Part shown: piece by piece, positions 42,386 to 51,719 of the stretch
Layout: the number at the start of each line of letters is the position of its first letter
Position numbering within the stretch: position 1 is the stretch's first letter
DNA from: an uncultured Methanomassiliicoccales archaeon
Lineage (GTDB): Archaea; Thermoplasmatota; Thermoplasmata; Methanomassiliicoccales; Methanomethylophilaceae
DNA length: 64,000 nt
Assembly (NCBI GenBank): GCA_959597175.1
Contig: CAUFXM010000003.1
Location: 62,001-126,000 of the forward strand
Direction of reading: 5' to 3'
Program-made: the position numbers and the translations under genes
The notes under the pieces: generated by a model
The model's input: the letters and a program-made list of their open reading frames with translations, nothing else
Told to the model about the DNA's origin: nothing
Database searches by the model: none

Positions 42386-43708
42386 ATGAAGGTCCTCGCC
42401 GTCGGTGGGGGCGGAAGGGAGCATGCCGCGGTAGAGGCGCTTTCCCGTTCCGGCTCCGAGATCTACTCCGTGATGAAGAACGCCAACCCGGGCATCATTG
42501 CCAGGTCGAAGGAGCATCTGCTCTGCGACGAGAAGGACGTGGACAGGGTCTGCGCCTTCGCCAAGGAGAAGGGCGTGGAACTCGCGTTCATCGGCCCCGA
42601 GGCCCCGCTGGAGCGCGGGATCGTCGATGCCCTCGAGGCCATCGGCGTGAGGTGCGCTTCGCCCACCAAGGCGGCGGCCAGGATCGAGACGTCCAAGACC
42701 TTCATGAGGGAGCTCGTGGAGAGCCACGGCATCGGCGGGAACCTGAGCTTCGCCCACTTCGACAACGCCTCCGACGCGGAGGAGTACCTGAAGGGAATAG
42801 ACCACGAGATCGTGGTGAAGCCCGTGGGACTCACCGGCGGGAAGGGTGTGAAGGTCCAGGGCGAGCACCTGCACTCCTTCGAGGAGACCATGGACTACAT
42901 CCGCGAGATCTTCGACAACAACATCGGAGGCGCAGGCGTCATCCTGGAGGAGAGGGCGGTGGGCGAGGAGTTCACCCAGATGGTCTTCGTGGACGGGAAG
43001 AGGATCGTCCCCCTTCCGCTGGTCCAGGACCACAAGCGCGCCTACGAGGGCGACGTGGGGCCCAACACCGGCGGCATGGGGTCGTACACCGATGCGGACC
43101 ACCTCCTGCCGTTCATCACCCCGGAGGAGAGGGCCCAGGCCCTGGCCATCCTGCAGGACATCGTGGACGCCATGGCCGAGGAGGGCTGCCCGTACAGGGG
43201 GACCATGTACGGCCAGTTCATGCTCACCGTGAAGGGTCCGAAGATCATAGAGATCAACGCCAGATTCGGGGACCCGGAGGCAATGAACGTCCTCTCCATC
43301 CTGGAGAGCAGCTTCGAGGACATATGCTGGCGCATGGCCACGGGCACACTGGACGATCATGTGGAGTTCGCCCACAAGGCGACTGTCTGCAAGTACGTGG
43401 TGCCCCGCGGGTACGGGGTGAAGTCCGAGTCCGGACACGAGATCTCCGTGGACGAGGATGCGGTCCGCAAATGCGGTGCAGTGGTCTACTACGCCAACGT
43501 TGACATGAGGGACGGGAAGCTCGTGACCGGCACCTCCCGCTCCCTTGGGATCGTCGGGATCGCCGACACCCTCGAGCAGGCCGAGTCCAACTGCGAGGCC
43601 GCCCTGAAACACGTGAGATGCGACGCTATGGCCGTGCGTCACGACATCGGCACCAGGGCGCTTGTCCAGCGCAGGGTCGACCACATGAGGGAACTCCGCT
43701 CGGCATGA
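42386..43708 (+). CDS. purD: phosphoribosylamine--glycine ligase
   Basis: Second step of purine synthesis: joins glycine to 5-phosphoribosylamine using ATP. The 440-residue ATP-grasp enzyme opens with MKVLAVGGGGREHAAVEAL, and has VKPVGLTGGKGVKVQ (ATP loop), IVPLPLVQDHKRAYEGDVG, NTGGMGSYT and INARFGDPEAMNVL, all diagnostic of PurD. The ATG at 42386 is preceded by GGTG. hypB ends 11 bases earlier, so the two may be cotranscribed. truA overlaps the end (ATGA). Confidence 0.97.
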   Translation: MKVLAVGGGGREHAAVEALSRSGSEIYSVMKNANPGIIARSKEHLLCDEKDVDRVCAFAKEKGVELAFIGPEAPLERGIVDALEAIGVRCASPTKAAARIETSKTFMRELVESHGIGGNLSFAHFDNASDAEEYLKGIDHEIVVKPVGLTGGKGVKVQGEHLHSFEETMDYIREIFDNNIGGAGVILEERAVGEEFTQMVFVDGKRIVPLPLVQDHKRAYEGDVGPNTGGMGSYTDADHLLPFITPEERAQALAILQDIVDAMAEEGCPYRGTMYGQFMLTVKGPKIIEINARFGDPEAMNVLSILESSFEDICWRMATGTLDDHVEFAHKATVCKYVVPRGYGVKSESGHEISVDEDAVRKCGAVVYYANVDMRDGKLVTGTSRSLGIVGIADTLEQAESNCEAALKHVRCDAMAVRHDIGTRALVQRRVDHMRELRSA

Positions 43709-44481
43709 TGCGCCTGGCGGTGAGGTTCGCCTATCTGGGCGACGGCTTCTGCGGATCGCAGGTCCAGCCGGGATGCAGGACGGTGGAGGGCGAGATGCTC
43801 TCCGCCATCCGCCGCATCACCGGATGGGATGACGGTTCCATCTCCCTGGGGATAGCCAGCCGCACGGACAAGGGGGTGAACGCCACTGGGAACGTCGCCG
43901 CGTTCCATTGTCCTGACGGCGACCCCCATGAGCTTCTGAGGGCGTTGAACGCGGTCTCCGAAGGGGTGTTCTACAGATCGTTCGCCGTCGTGGACGAGGA
44001 CTTCAACCCCCGTCACGCGACGCTCCGCGAGTACAAGTACGTCCTTCCCTCGAAGGGGCTGGACCCGGACCTGGCGAGGAATTGCGCATCCCTATTCGTG
44101 GGGGAACACGACTTCCTGAGGTTCTGCCGCCCTGACGGGAAGCCAACCGTGCTGACGCTCGATTACCTGAACGTGGAGGCCGTCGACGAGACGGTCGTGC
44201 TGACATACCGTGCAAAGTACTTCCTCTGGAACATGGTCAGGAGGACCGCGGCCGCGATCTCATCGGTCGCATCCGGAAGGTCCACCGTGGATGATGTGTC
44301 CGCCGCATTGGAGGGCAGGGCTGTGAACTTCGGTATTGCCAGGCCGGATGCTCTGACCCTCACGGACATCCGCTACGACGGCCTGGAGTTCACGGAGTCC
44401 CCCAGCAGGGTCCTGGAGGCGAGGGCGTCCGACGGTGCTTTCTCCTCGGACCTCAGGGCGACGTTCTACCGCTCCCTCTAA
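43705..44481 (+). CDS. truA: tRNA pseudouridine(38-40) synthase TruA
   Basis: Isomerises U38-U40 in the anticodon arm of many tRNAs. The catalytic aspartate is in IASRTDKGVNATGNV (about residue 52). REYKYVLPSKG and the C-terminal YFLWNMVRRTAAAISSVASG are the other TruA motifs. At 258 residues it is complete and slightly short, as in other archaea. The ATG at 43705 overlaps the purD stop, so the two are translationally coupled; ATG 43708 is the next option. Translin follows 24 bases later. Confidence 0.95.
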   Translation: MMRLAVRFAYLGDGFCGSQVQPGCRTVEGEMLSAIRRITGWDDGSISLGIASRTDKGVNATGNVAAFHCPDGDPHELLRALNAVSEGVFYRSFAVVDEDFNPRHATLREYKYVLPSKGLDPDLARNCASLFVGEHDFLRFCRPDGKPTVLTLDYLNVEAVDETVVLTYRAKYFLWNMVRRTAAAISSVASGRSTVDDVSAALEGRAVNFGIARPDALTLTDIRYDGLEFTESPSRVLEARASDGAFSSDLRATFYRSL

Positions 44482-44505
44482 AACCACGACCCGGATACGG
44501 TCGGC

Positions 44506-45072
44506 ATGGAAGGATTCTCGGAGAGCATCCGCAGCGCTGCTGAGGAGCTCGACAGGATGGAGACCCGGAGGGAGGAGGCGCTTTCGCTATCCCGCTCCGT
44601 CATCAGATTGAGCAAGAGGGTCATACACGATATTCACACCGGATCGTCCCCCGCGGACCATCTGTCGGGACTGGAGGACGCCAAGACGGGCCTCATGGGA
44701 TCGTTTCCATGCACGGCGGTCCAGGACGCTCTGATGGAGTACGCCGAGGCGGCAATACTCGCATCCCTGGACTCCGACGGGAGGGTCCCGTCATCCGAGG
44801 AACTGGGGATCCCCGTGGTGCCATGGGTCCTGGGTCTCGCGGACAGCGTGGGGGAGCTGAGACGCATAGTCACCTCCGAGATAATGGGCGGCGAGCTGGA
44901 CTCGGCGAAGAACCATATGGACGTCATGGAGGAGATATGCGGTGAGCTCATGCTCCTGGACGTTCCCGATGCCGTCGCACCCGTGAGAAGGAAGCAGGAC
45001 ATCGCCAGAGGTGTGGTGGACCGCACCCGCTCCGACCTGATAGCGGCTGCCTCCGCCGCCGGAAGGGTCTGA
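44506..45072 (+). CDS. translin family protein
   Basis: A 188-residue all-helical protein resembling archaeal translins, which assemble into ring-shaped RNA/DNA-binding or ribonuclease complexes. The diagnostic C-terminal stretch is VPDAVAPVRRKQDIARG VVDRTRSDL, and the acidic active-site region includes EYAEAAIL and EEICGEL. It stands after truA on the same strand, which could couple tRNA modification with RNA turnover, though this is only position. No domain is missing. Confidence 0.88.
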   Translation: MEGFSESIRSAAEELDRMETRREEALSLSRSVIRLSKRVIHDIHTGSSPADHLSGLEDAKTGLMGSFPCTAVQDALMEYAEAAILASLDSDGRVPSSEELGIPVVPWVLGLADSVGELRRIVTSEIMGGELDSAKNHMDVMEEICGELMLLDVPDAVAPVRRKQDIARGVVDRTRSDLIAAASAAGRV

Positions 45073-45087
45073 GAAATCGATTAAGGT

Positions 45088-45106
45088 GGGGAGGGGGCCC
45101 CTCCCC
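45088..45106. terminator. bidirectional hairpin between translin and the STT3 locus
   Basis: GGGGAGG pairs with CCTCCCC with a short G/C loop, followed by GTTTTC. It sits between two convergent genes. Confidence 0.5.
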
Positions 45107-45119
45107 GTTTTCAAAGGTT

Positions 45120-45968
45120 TCAGCGCCTGGACTTGGGCTTGCCGTAGTTCTTCACGGGCTTGCGGTACACCCACACCATGACGATCAGCACGATGACGAT
45201 CACTATGACCAGCAACGCGATCATCCAGGTGTAGCTGTTGTCCCCGATGTAGAACGTGTGCTCCACGCCGAGCCCTTCGATGGTGGTGGAGGACTGCCCT
45301 CCGGCCGCCACCAGGGCGAACGTGTGCTGGCCGTTCCCGGCGTCGGTGATCCAGTCGTAGGTGACGGTGGTGGATCCCCTGCCGTCCAGGTCGATGGTCT
45401 GGTAGCTGTCCTCGATGATCTGTCCGTCGACCTGGAAGTAGACACCGTAGCTCTGGAGGCTGATGTCGCTGTTGTTGGTCAGGGTGACGGACAGGGTGAT
45501 CGGGTCGACGACGTTGATCCTGTACTCCTCGGTCCTGGTGATCGTCTCGGACTCCTGGGTCTGGTTGCCGTCCTCGTCGGTGGAGGTGTAGGACACCTCC
45601 GCGGTGAAGACGACCTCCAGGGTGCACCAGCCGGCGGTGTCCGGGGCGGACAGCGTGAGGGTCTGGGCGACACCGCTCTCCAGGTCTCCGGAACTGGGGC
45701 TGACCCCGTTGCTCACGGTGTTGCCCGATGAGTCCCTGAAGGTGGCCTCATAGGAGATGGACATGTTCATGTCCGGATACTGCTCCGCGTCGTCGTAGTC
45801 ATTGTTGGTGTAGACGATCTGGACGTCCAGGTCGTCGCCGGTTCCGACGATGTTCGAGTCGCTGTTGATGTCGTAGTAGTCCGCGTCCGCGCTGTCTGCG
45901 GGGACGAGGCAGACTGCGGCCACCGCCATGATGGCGATGGCCAGTATTGCTGCGTTCAGTTTCTGCGT
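45120..45968 (-). CDS. secreted, membrane-anchored beta-rich protein coupled to the STT3-like gene
   Basis: A protein with a signal peptide (NAAILAIAIMAVAAVCLV, cleavage probably after SADA), about 200 residues of Ig-like strands with N-glycosylation sequons, one membrane helix (SYTWMIALLVIVIVIVLIVM) and a basic tail (KPVKNYGKPKSRR). Its domain style matches the C-terminal region of the adjacent giant protein. The first ordinary start codon (ATG 45929) would remove half of the signal peptide, so translation more likely begins at ACG 45968 (GGGGTG 5 bases upstream) or CTG 45959. The 282-residue form given uses ACG. It is operonic with the gene above it. Confidence 0.72.
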   Translation of the reverse strand, partial: TQKLNAAILAIAIMAVAAVCLVPADSADADYYDINSDSNIVGTGDDLDVQIVYTNNDYDDAEQYPDMNMSISYEATFRDSSGNTVSNGVSPSSGDLESGVAQTLTLSAPDTAGWCTLEVVFTAEVSYTSTDEDGNQTQESETITRTEEYRINVVDPITLSVTLTNNSDISLQSYGVYFQVDGQIIEDSYQTIDLDGRGSTTVTYDWITDAGNGQHTFALVAAGGQSSTTIEGLGVEHTFYIGDNSYTWMIALLVIVIVIVLIVMVWVYRKPVKNYGKPKSRR

Positions 45969-48900
45969 GAGAACACCCCCCTCTTGCTGGCGAGCCAGAA
46001 GACTATCACCAGGAGCAGTATGACCACGACGACGAGGAACCAGATGCCGGGCGGCACTCCGGACCTCTCGTTGAAGATGTCGCTTCCGGAAGCACTCATG
46101 TCGCCTGCGGAGACTTCGGCGCCGTGGGCGTTGAGATCGATGGTCTGCGTGGAATGACCGTCGCAGGAGACCGTGACCTGGATGTTCGGGACGTCGACGC
46201 TCTGATCAGCCTCGGGGCTCAGCAGCGTCAGCTTGACGTAGAGCACGGTGGTCTGCAGCCCGTAGATGGTGAAGGTTCCGCCGGACTCGGCGATGACCTT
46301 TCCGTCCTCGTCCATGATGGTGACGCCCCATCCGGAGGGGATGGTGCCGACGGAGACGGTGACGCTGTGGGCGTAGACGTTCCTGTTGTCCACGTTGATG
46401 GCATACATGTACTGGTAGGCGGAGATGCGGTCGGAGAACGCGCTTCCCTCGCCCATGGCGGAGAACGTGATGTCCGAAGCCGCGGATGTGTCCGCACCAT
46501 CGGTTATGTCGATGTCCTGGCTGTCGTTTCCGCTGATGTCCGCCACGGTGATGGAGAATCCGTCGGATCCGGGCGCCACGCGGTTGGCGTCGTAGAACGC
46601 CTCGATCTGGACGGTTCCGGTCTCACCGGCCGCGACGATCACGCTGTAATCCCTTCCGAGGGTCAGAGCGGACCCTCCGGTGATGTTGTACGTGACGGTC
46701 TTGTCGGTGTTGTTGGTGACCTGGACGGTGAACGAGCCGGTGCCGTTGGCGAAGCTGGCGTCGGTGACGCTGGCGTCGAAGGCGGGCTCATCCGTGGTGT
46801 CATCGGTGCCGTCGTCCGCAGGGGCATCGGTGCTGATCACCGGGACGTTGCGGACGGCTCCGTCGATCAGACCGGAAATGGTGTCCTCCACTCCGAAGTA
46901 GTACGTCTCGGAGTCGATGGTGGCGTTGACCTCCACCTTCACGTCCACGGACGTCCAGGAGGAGGGCAGCACGAGCGTGTAGTCCCCGTTGATGATGTCG
47001 AACTGGTGCTCGACGCCTCCGTTGGACACCGTGATGGTTCCGTCGGCGTCGATACCGATGCTTCCGGTCACCTCCATCCTCTGGTACTGAGAGGCGTCGG
47101 TGACCCTGGCGTCGATGCTGGTGGTGTACCCGGCGGACTCGTCGGTGAGGTCGACGTAGAAGTAGCGGATCACCTGGTTGCCGTCGGAGTCAGTGCTGGT
47201 GAAGGTGAGGTAGTACTTGTGGCCAACCTGCAGGTAGTACCCTCCGCTGAAGGAGTGGTAGCTGCCCTCGTCGCTGTCGATGGTCACTGCCTGGTTCTCG
47301 TCCCTCTGCACGTTGACGATGGCGACGTCCTCGACATCTTCGACGTCGAGACCGTAGAACTGGGTCTGCCCGGGATAGATGTAGGCCGTTCCGTTGAAGT
47401 AGTGTCCGGTGGACCCGTCGATGACGACGGTGTACTGGCCGGGACGGAGCTGGACCTCCTGTCCCGCGGTGTAGGACACGGGGGAGTCGTCCTCGTGGAA
47501 CGTCAGCTCCATGTCGTACGGGATGGTGACGGTCTGCTCGTTGACGTATCCGTCCTGCTCGCTCTCGGAATCGTGCACGTGGATGGTGTAGGTTCCGGAG
47601 TTGTTGGTGGATCCCGCGGTGACATCCCTGGACATGTTGGTGCATGTGAAGCAGTCGTTGCTCAGCGTCCCCTCCGTGTTGTTGAACTTGATGGTCGACT
47701 CCACGTCGTCGGGGATGTAGAACTGGACCTGCCCGCTGGTGCTGGTCATGCTGTAAAGCGTGTAGGTCGTGTCGTTGTAGGTGAACTCGATCAGACCCAG
47801 GACGAACGGCAGGTATGCGTCGCTGTCGCTGGTTCCGCGCTCGTACCTCAGGGTGTAGGATATCCTCCTGCCGTCCACGAGCTCGAAGTCCTTGTCCTCG
47901 TCGGAGGTGCTGAAGGAGCCGATGTAGGCCTTGTTGCTGCCGTTGTCGGCGTGCACGGTGTACGATCCCTCGGGGATGAGCGCCGTGTACGCTCCTTCGG
48001 AGTCCGTTGCGACGGAGAACACCTCGTTCAGGGTGCTGATGAACCTGACGGTTCCGGATTCGCCGTTGTCCCCGTCCTTCAGGGTTCCGGACACGAGGAC
48101 GCCGTTGCTGCCTGTGACCTCGACGGATGTCCCGCCGGTGTACGTGGCGTGGTAGACGGTGTTGCCGCTGATACCGTAAACGGTGTACAGCTGCTCGTCG
48201 GTGGCCAGCCCGTAGGGGGCGTCGAACATGATGCGCCCGTCGTCGGTGACGTAGGACAGGGTGCTGAACGTTCCCGCGGACACGCTGAAGACCGTTCCCT
48301 CGGGAGCGTTGGTGATCTCCACGGGCGTGGAGTCGTAGGCTGTGATGGTCGCGGTCCTGTTACCGCTGGTGGCGGAGACGGTGTTGGTGTATATGGTGAC
48401 CGCGCCGTCGCCCATGGACAGGTTGTAGGTGCCGGACACGACGGTGATGACGGCCTGGCCGTCCTCGACGGCGGCCTGGAACTGGGCGCCGGTGGTCCTG
48501 TTGGTGGCGATCACGATGCCGGTGGTGTCCGAGGGGTTCCCGAACTTGTCGTTGACGGTGACGGTGATGGTCCTGGTCGTGGGCGTGATCTCGAGACCGA
48601 CGTTCTCGCCGGTGGAGATGGTCACGCTTCCGGTCCCCAGGGAGGTACCGTCCTCGCCATAGAGCACGTAGGAGTATGTACCGGGCAGGATGTTGTTGAT
48701 GCTGAACGTGCCGTCGATGATGCTGACGGACGTGGTCTTCGAGTCGCCCATGCCGGCCTCCCCGGTGAGCACCAGCCTCATGTCCTCTCCGGAGTAGACG
48801 TCGTCACCGACCATGATAGAACCGCTCACCGACGTGGTGTCGATGACCAGCTCGGAGGGCACCGTTCCGGATCTGTAGCTCAGGACCTCCACATCGCCGT

Positions 48901-51592
48901 TACTCACGGTGAGGATGTAGTCGCCCTCGGGGACGAAGGCGGTGTACCTGCCGTCGATGGACTGGGTCTGGGAGTACAGGGTGTACTGCCCGAAGGTCTC
49001 GTTGTACTGGTAGACCGAGATGGTGGCGCCGTCGACCAGGGCGTCGCCGGATGTGACGCTGCCCTCGATGGTGGTCCCGGTGGATCCGGTGTACTTCATC
49101 ATGACGATGGAGGACAGGTAGTTGATCACCCCTCCGTCGGTCTTCTGCTTGGCGATGGCCTCGTAGGCGTCCATGTACTCCCATCCGTCGCTGCTGAGGG
49201 TGGCGTCGGAGTCGGGGTTGTACATGACCTGCCAGAACACGACCTCGTAGCCCTGGAGCCCGTATCCGGGCATCGCCATGGCGGACCCCTCGGATCCGTC
49301 GCTGAGGGAGAGGGCGACCAGATAGTTGTAGGAGCTGGTGTAGCCCGCCTCGGTGGCGGAGGGCCCGATCATGGACCTCCAGAGGAAGGTATCGTAGATC
49401 GAGGAGGTGTAGTTGGTCGTACCGCTGTAGGTGTTGTAGGAGTAGAACTGGGTGGCTGCGCCGTAGCTGTCGACGGAGTAGTCGGCGAAGTAGGCGATGG
49501 TGGAGAAGTAGTCCCCGTCGCCATACTGGAGGGGCAGCATGGAGCCGTCCATCAGCACGTAGGAGATCTTCTCCCCGGTGGCGTTGCACACGGCGTCGTA
49601 GGCGTCCATGATCTCCTTCTCGTTCATGGAGTCTGTGATGGCCTCGATGGATGCCAGGTACACTGCGTTCTCGTCGGTGATGTCGGACTTGACGCTGCCG
49701 TATGTGGTGGGGTCCGCGACGATCGCGGCCTTCGCCGTGGAGGGGTCGTCGATGTATCCCTTCACGGTCCGGTACACGTCGGAATGGTCGCCGAACGCTG
49801 ACGAGAAGTCCGATCCGGAGTTGGCCATCATTATGCGCAGCATCATCGCCGCAGTCGTGCCGCCCGCACCCTTCGCCAGAAGCATCTGCGCGACGGCGGA
49901 GCTGCCGCCACCGATCGCATCGGTGACGCTGTCGAACCCTCCCTGGGTCACGGCGTCGTAGGAGTAGTCGATCCATGTGGCGAGGGCCCCTTCCTTCTCG
50001 TCGTCCGAGAACTGGTCCCACACCGCCCCGATGGGATAGGAATCGCCGGTCTTGATCGTGTACTGGGTGTTGCCGGAGAAGTAGTAGTCGGCGTCGGAGT
50101 TGTTGGAGATGCCCGCGTCGATGGCGTAGGACACGTTGGGCACCACGATGAGCAGGGCGGTGACCAGGACGGACGCCAGGGGCAGGGGCTTGATGAGCTT
50201 CCTGAAGGCTCCGGGGAATCCGGCGGCCCTCATGGAGGAGCACCAGTCCCTCAGCTTGGCGGACTCCAGCACGCGGACTATGACCACGGCGGAGCCGACC
50301 CCGAAGACGGGGCCGACGACGGCCGCGTTGGCTCCGGAGGTCCAGACCGCGAAGAACATCACGTACATCCACAGGGCGATGAACAGCTGGGTGGCGCTGC
50401 GGTCCCTCCTGAGGTAGACGTAGGTGGAGTACAGGGCGTAGCAGATGGGCAGCCACATGGTGAGCCATCCGTAGTAGGACGACACGTTGGACATGGAGAC
50501 GTAGCTGCTGGCCAGCTCGTCCATGATGGAGCTGGTGTAGATGCTGTTGCCCCAGACGAAGTCGTTGAACAGGGCGGGGGACACGAAGGCGAGCACCGCC
50601 ACGACCACGACGAAGGCGACGACCAGAGCCGGGATCGTGACGACCCAGGGCTTGGAGCGGAGCGCCAGGAATATGAATGAGAACACGAGGGAGAACGCCG
50701 CCACCAGGAGGCTTCCGGAGAAGACCGCGTCCCAGAGGCCAGCGGGCACATAGTACGCCGCCGCGAGGACGACTCCCACGATCATAACGACCGCGTATCC
50801 GATCAGGACGTTGGTGAAGTCCCTTCCCCTCACACGGTCGGCGACGATCTGGAGGACCATCGCCAGGGCGAGGAGGACCGCTGCGAAGCGGAACCCGTTC
50901 CAGGTCAGGGCCGCCAGGAGCAGGAACACTCCCGCTATGGCTGCGTTGACCAGGACGGCCTTCCTCGTGGAGTCCTCGGCGTCCGCCGCCTTGACCATCC
51001 TGACGAGGAAGTAGGACATGAACGCGATCAGGAACGCCGCGAGGGCGTAGGGGTTGCCGTTGGAGAAGACCGTGCTGCTGATGGGGAGCGCCAGGAAGGC
51101 GAACACCAGTGCGGCCACGACACCCACCCTCCTGTCGAACATCTCCTTGCCGATGAGGTACACGGGGATGCACGTGAGGGCCCCGATCACAGGGGGGATC
51201 CCGGCGAGGGCCGCGGAAGCCGCCTCGGTGGTGCCCATGCCGAACGCTGTGAGCAACGAGGCGACACCGGCCGCCAGGAAGTCCATGAGAGGCGGATACA
51301 CGGCGAGTCCGCCTATGGGGTAGTTGACGGATGAATCGGTGAGCGAATACGATCCGTTCAGTATGCTTTCGACTACATGCAGATGATACTGCGCGCTCGA
51401 ACCTCCCGACAGCGCGAAATCGCCGTCGGCGGAGATGCCGTACGCGAACACGGTGCGCAGCGCGAACGCCACGACTATGATCACTAGGAGGGCGAGAGCG
51501 CACCAGTGGTTCCTCAACCACCCGTTACCGCTGTTATCGCGGTCGGCCCCCTTCTGCACGGGGGCGGCTGACTCTTTTCCAAGTTTGAACAT
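45956..51592 (-). CDS. giant STT3/AglB-like membrane protein with a large beta-rich ectodomain
   Basis: An 1878-residue protein. Residues about 28-500 form a polytopic region (roughly 13 helices) with the AglB/STT3 layout: QYHLHVVESILNGSYSL and YPPLMDFLAAG follow the first long loop, and ATWIDYSYDAV stands in for the WWDYG motif. After a 350-residue region comes about 1,000 residues of carboxypeptidase-regulatory/Ig-like domains (repeats such as DGRYTAFVPEGDYILTV and EGAYTALIPEGSYTVHA), then a C-terminal helix (GIWFLVVVVILLLVIVFWL) and RRN. The acidic catalytic position (D in DPYYH of AglB) is SAQYH here, and the second acidic motif reads SNGNPYAL, so activity is doubtful. The TATA sequence TTTAAATAT is at 51637-51645. 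Confidence 0.82.
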   Translation of the reverse strand: MFKLGKESAAPVQKGADRDNSGNGWLRNHWCALALLVIIVVAFALRTVFAYGISADGDFALSGGSSAQYHLHVVESILNGSYSLTDSSVNYPIGGLAVYPPLMDFLAAGVASLLTAFGMGTTEAASAALAGIPPVIGALTCIPVYLIGKEMFDRRVGVVAALVFAFLALPISSTVFSNGNPYALAAFLIAFMSYFLVRMVKAADAEDSTRKAVLVNAAIAGVFLLLAALTWNGFRFAAVLLALAMVLQIVADRVRGRDFTNVLIGYAVVMIVGVVLAAAYYVPAGLWDAVFSGSLLVAAFSLVFSFIFLALRSKPWVVTIPALVVAFVVVVAVLAFVSPALFNDFVWGNSIYTSSIMDELASSYVSMSNVSSYYGWLTMWLPICYALYSTYVYLRRDRSATQLFIALWMYVMFFAVWTSGANAAVVGPVFGVGSAVVIVRVLESAKLRDWCSSMRAAGFPGAFRKLIKPLPLASVLVTALLIVVPNVSYAIDAGISNNSDADYYFSGNTQYTIKTGDSYPIGAVWDQFSDDEKEGALATWIDYSYDAVTQGGFDSVTDAIGGGSSAVAQMLLAKGAGGTTAAMMLRIMMANSGSDFSSAFGDHSDVYRTVKGYIDDPSTAKAAIVADPTTYGSVKSDITDENAVYLASIEAITDSMNEKEIMDAYDAVCNATGEKISYVLMDGSMLPLQYGDGDYFSTIAYFADYSVDSYGAATQFYSYNTYSGTTNYTSSIYDTFLWRSMIGPSATEAGYTSSYNYLVALSLSDGSEGSAMAMPGYGLQGYEVVFWQVMYNPDSDATLSSDGWEYMDAYEAIAKQKTDGGVINYLSSIVMMKYTGSTGTTIEGSVTSGDALVDGATISVYQYNETFGQYTLYSQTQSIDGRYTAFVPEGDYILTVSNGDVEVLSYRSGTVPSELVIDTTSVSGSIMVGDDVYSGEDMRLVLTGEAGMGDSKTTSVSIIDGTFSINNILPGTYSYVLYGEDGTSLGTGSVTISTGENVGLEITPTTRTITVTVNDKFGNPSDTTGIVIATNRTTGAQFQAAVEDGQAVITVVSGTYNLSMGDGAVTIYTNTVSATSGNRTATITAYDSTPVEITNAPEGTVFSVSAGTFSTLSYVTDDGRIMFDAPYGLATDEQLYTVYGISGNTVYHATYTGGTSVEVTGSNGVLVSGTLKDGDNGESGTVRFISTLNEVFSVATDSEGAYTALIPEGSYTVHADNGSNKAYIGSFSTSDEDKDFELVDGRRISYTLRYERGTSDSDAYLPFVLGLIEFTYNDTTYTLYSMTSTSGQVQFYIPDDVESTIKFNNTEGTLSNDCFTCTNMSRDVTAGSTNNSGTYTIHVHDSESEQDGYVNEQTVTIPYDMELTFHEDDSPVSYTAGQEVQLRPGQYTVVIDGSTGHYFNGTAYIYPGQTQFYGLDVEDVEDVAIVNVQRDENQAVTIDSDEGSYHSFSGGYYLQVGHKYYLTFTSTDSDGNQVIRYFYVDLTDESAGYTTSIDARVTDASQYQRMEVTGSIGIDADGTITVSNGGVEHQFDIINGDYTLVLPSSWTSVDVKVEVNATIDSETYYFGVEDTISGLIDGAVRNVPVISTDAPADDGTDDTTDEPAFDASVTDASFANGTGSFTVQVTNNTDKTVTYNITGGSALTLGRDYSVIVAAGETGTVQIEAFYDANRVAPGSDGFSITVADISGNDSQDIDITDGADTSAASDITFSAMGEGSAFSDRISAYQYMYAINVDNRNVYAHSVTVSVGTIPSGWGVTIMDEDGKVIAESGGTFTIYGLQTTVLYVKLTLLSPEADQSVDVPNIQVTVSCDGHSTQTIDLNAHGAEVSAGDMSASGSDIFNERSGVPPGIWFLVVVVILLLVIVFWLASKRGVFSRRN

Positions 51593-51636
51593 TCTAAAAG
51601 TCTCCGTCTTTAGAATGGGCGTGCATCCTCGAACTC

Positions 51637-51682
51637 ATATTTAAAGGGATTCGGGACTTACTTAATAATAAGAACACGCGCG
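51637..51682 (-). promoter_or_regulatory. promoter of the STT3-like gene with a shared 15-mer upstream
   Basis: On the minus strand TTTAAATAT (51637-51645) is the TATA box, 45 bases before the ATG. Upstream of it, CGCGCGTGTTCTTAT (51668-51682) is identical to a site before the serA operon. The interval up to pyrF (51593-51719) holds no other gene. Confidence 0.5.
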
Positions 51683-51719
51683 TTTGAGAAGGGATGAAAG
51701 GGGTTTGAGGACGGCCCTC

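Noticed and set aside
46124..49801. 1225-codon open frame on the plus strand opposite the STT3-like gene
   Set aside because: It lies fully antisense to a confidently coding gene, is glycine/valine/aspartate-rich with no motif, and arises from the GC-rich codon use of the opposite strand.
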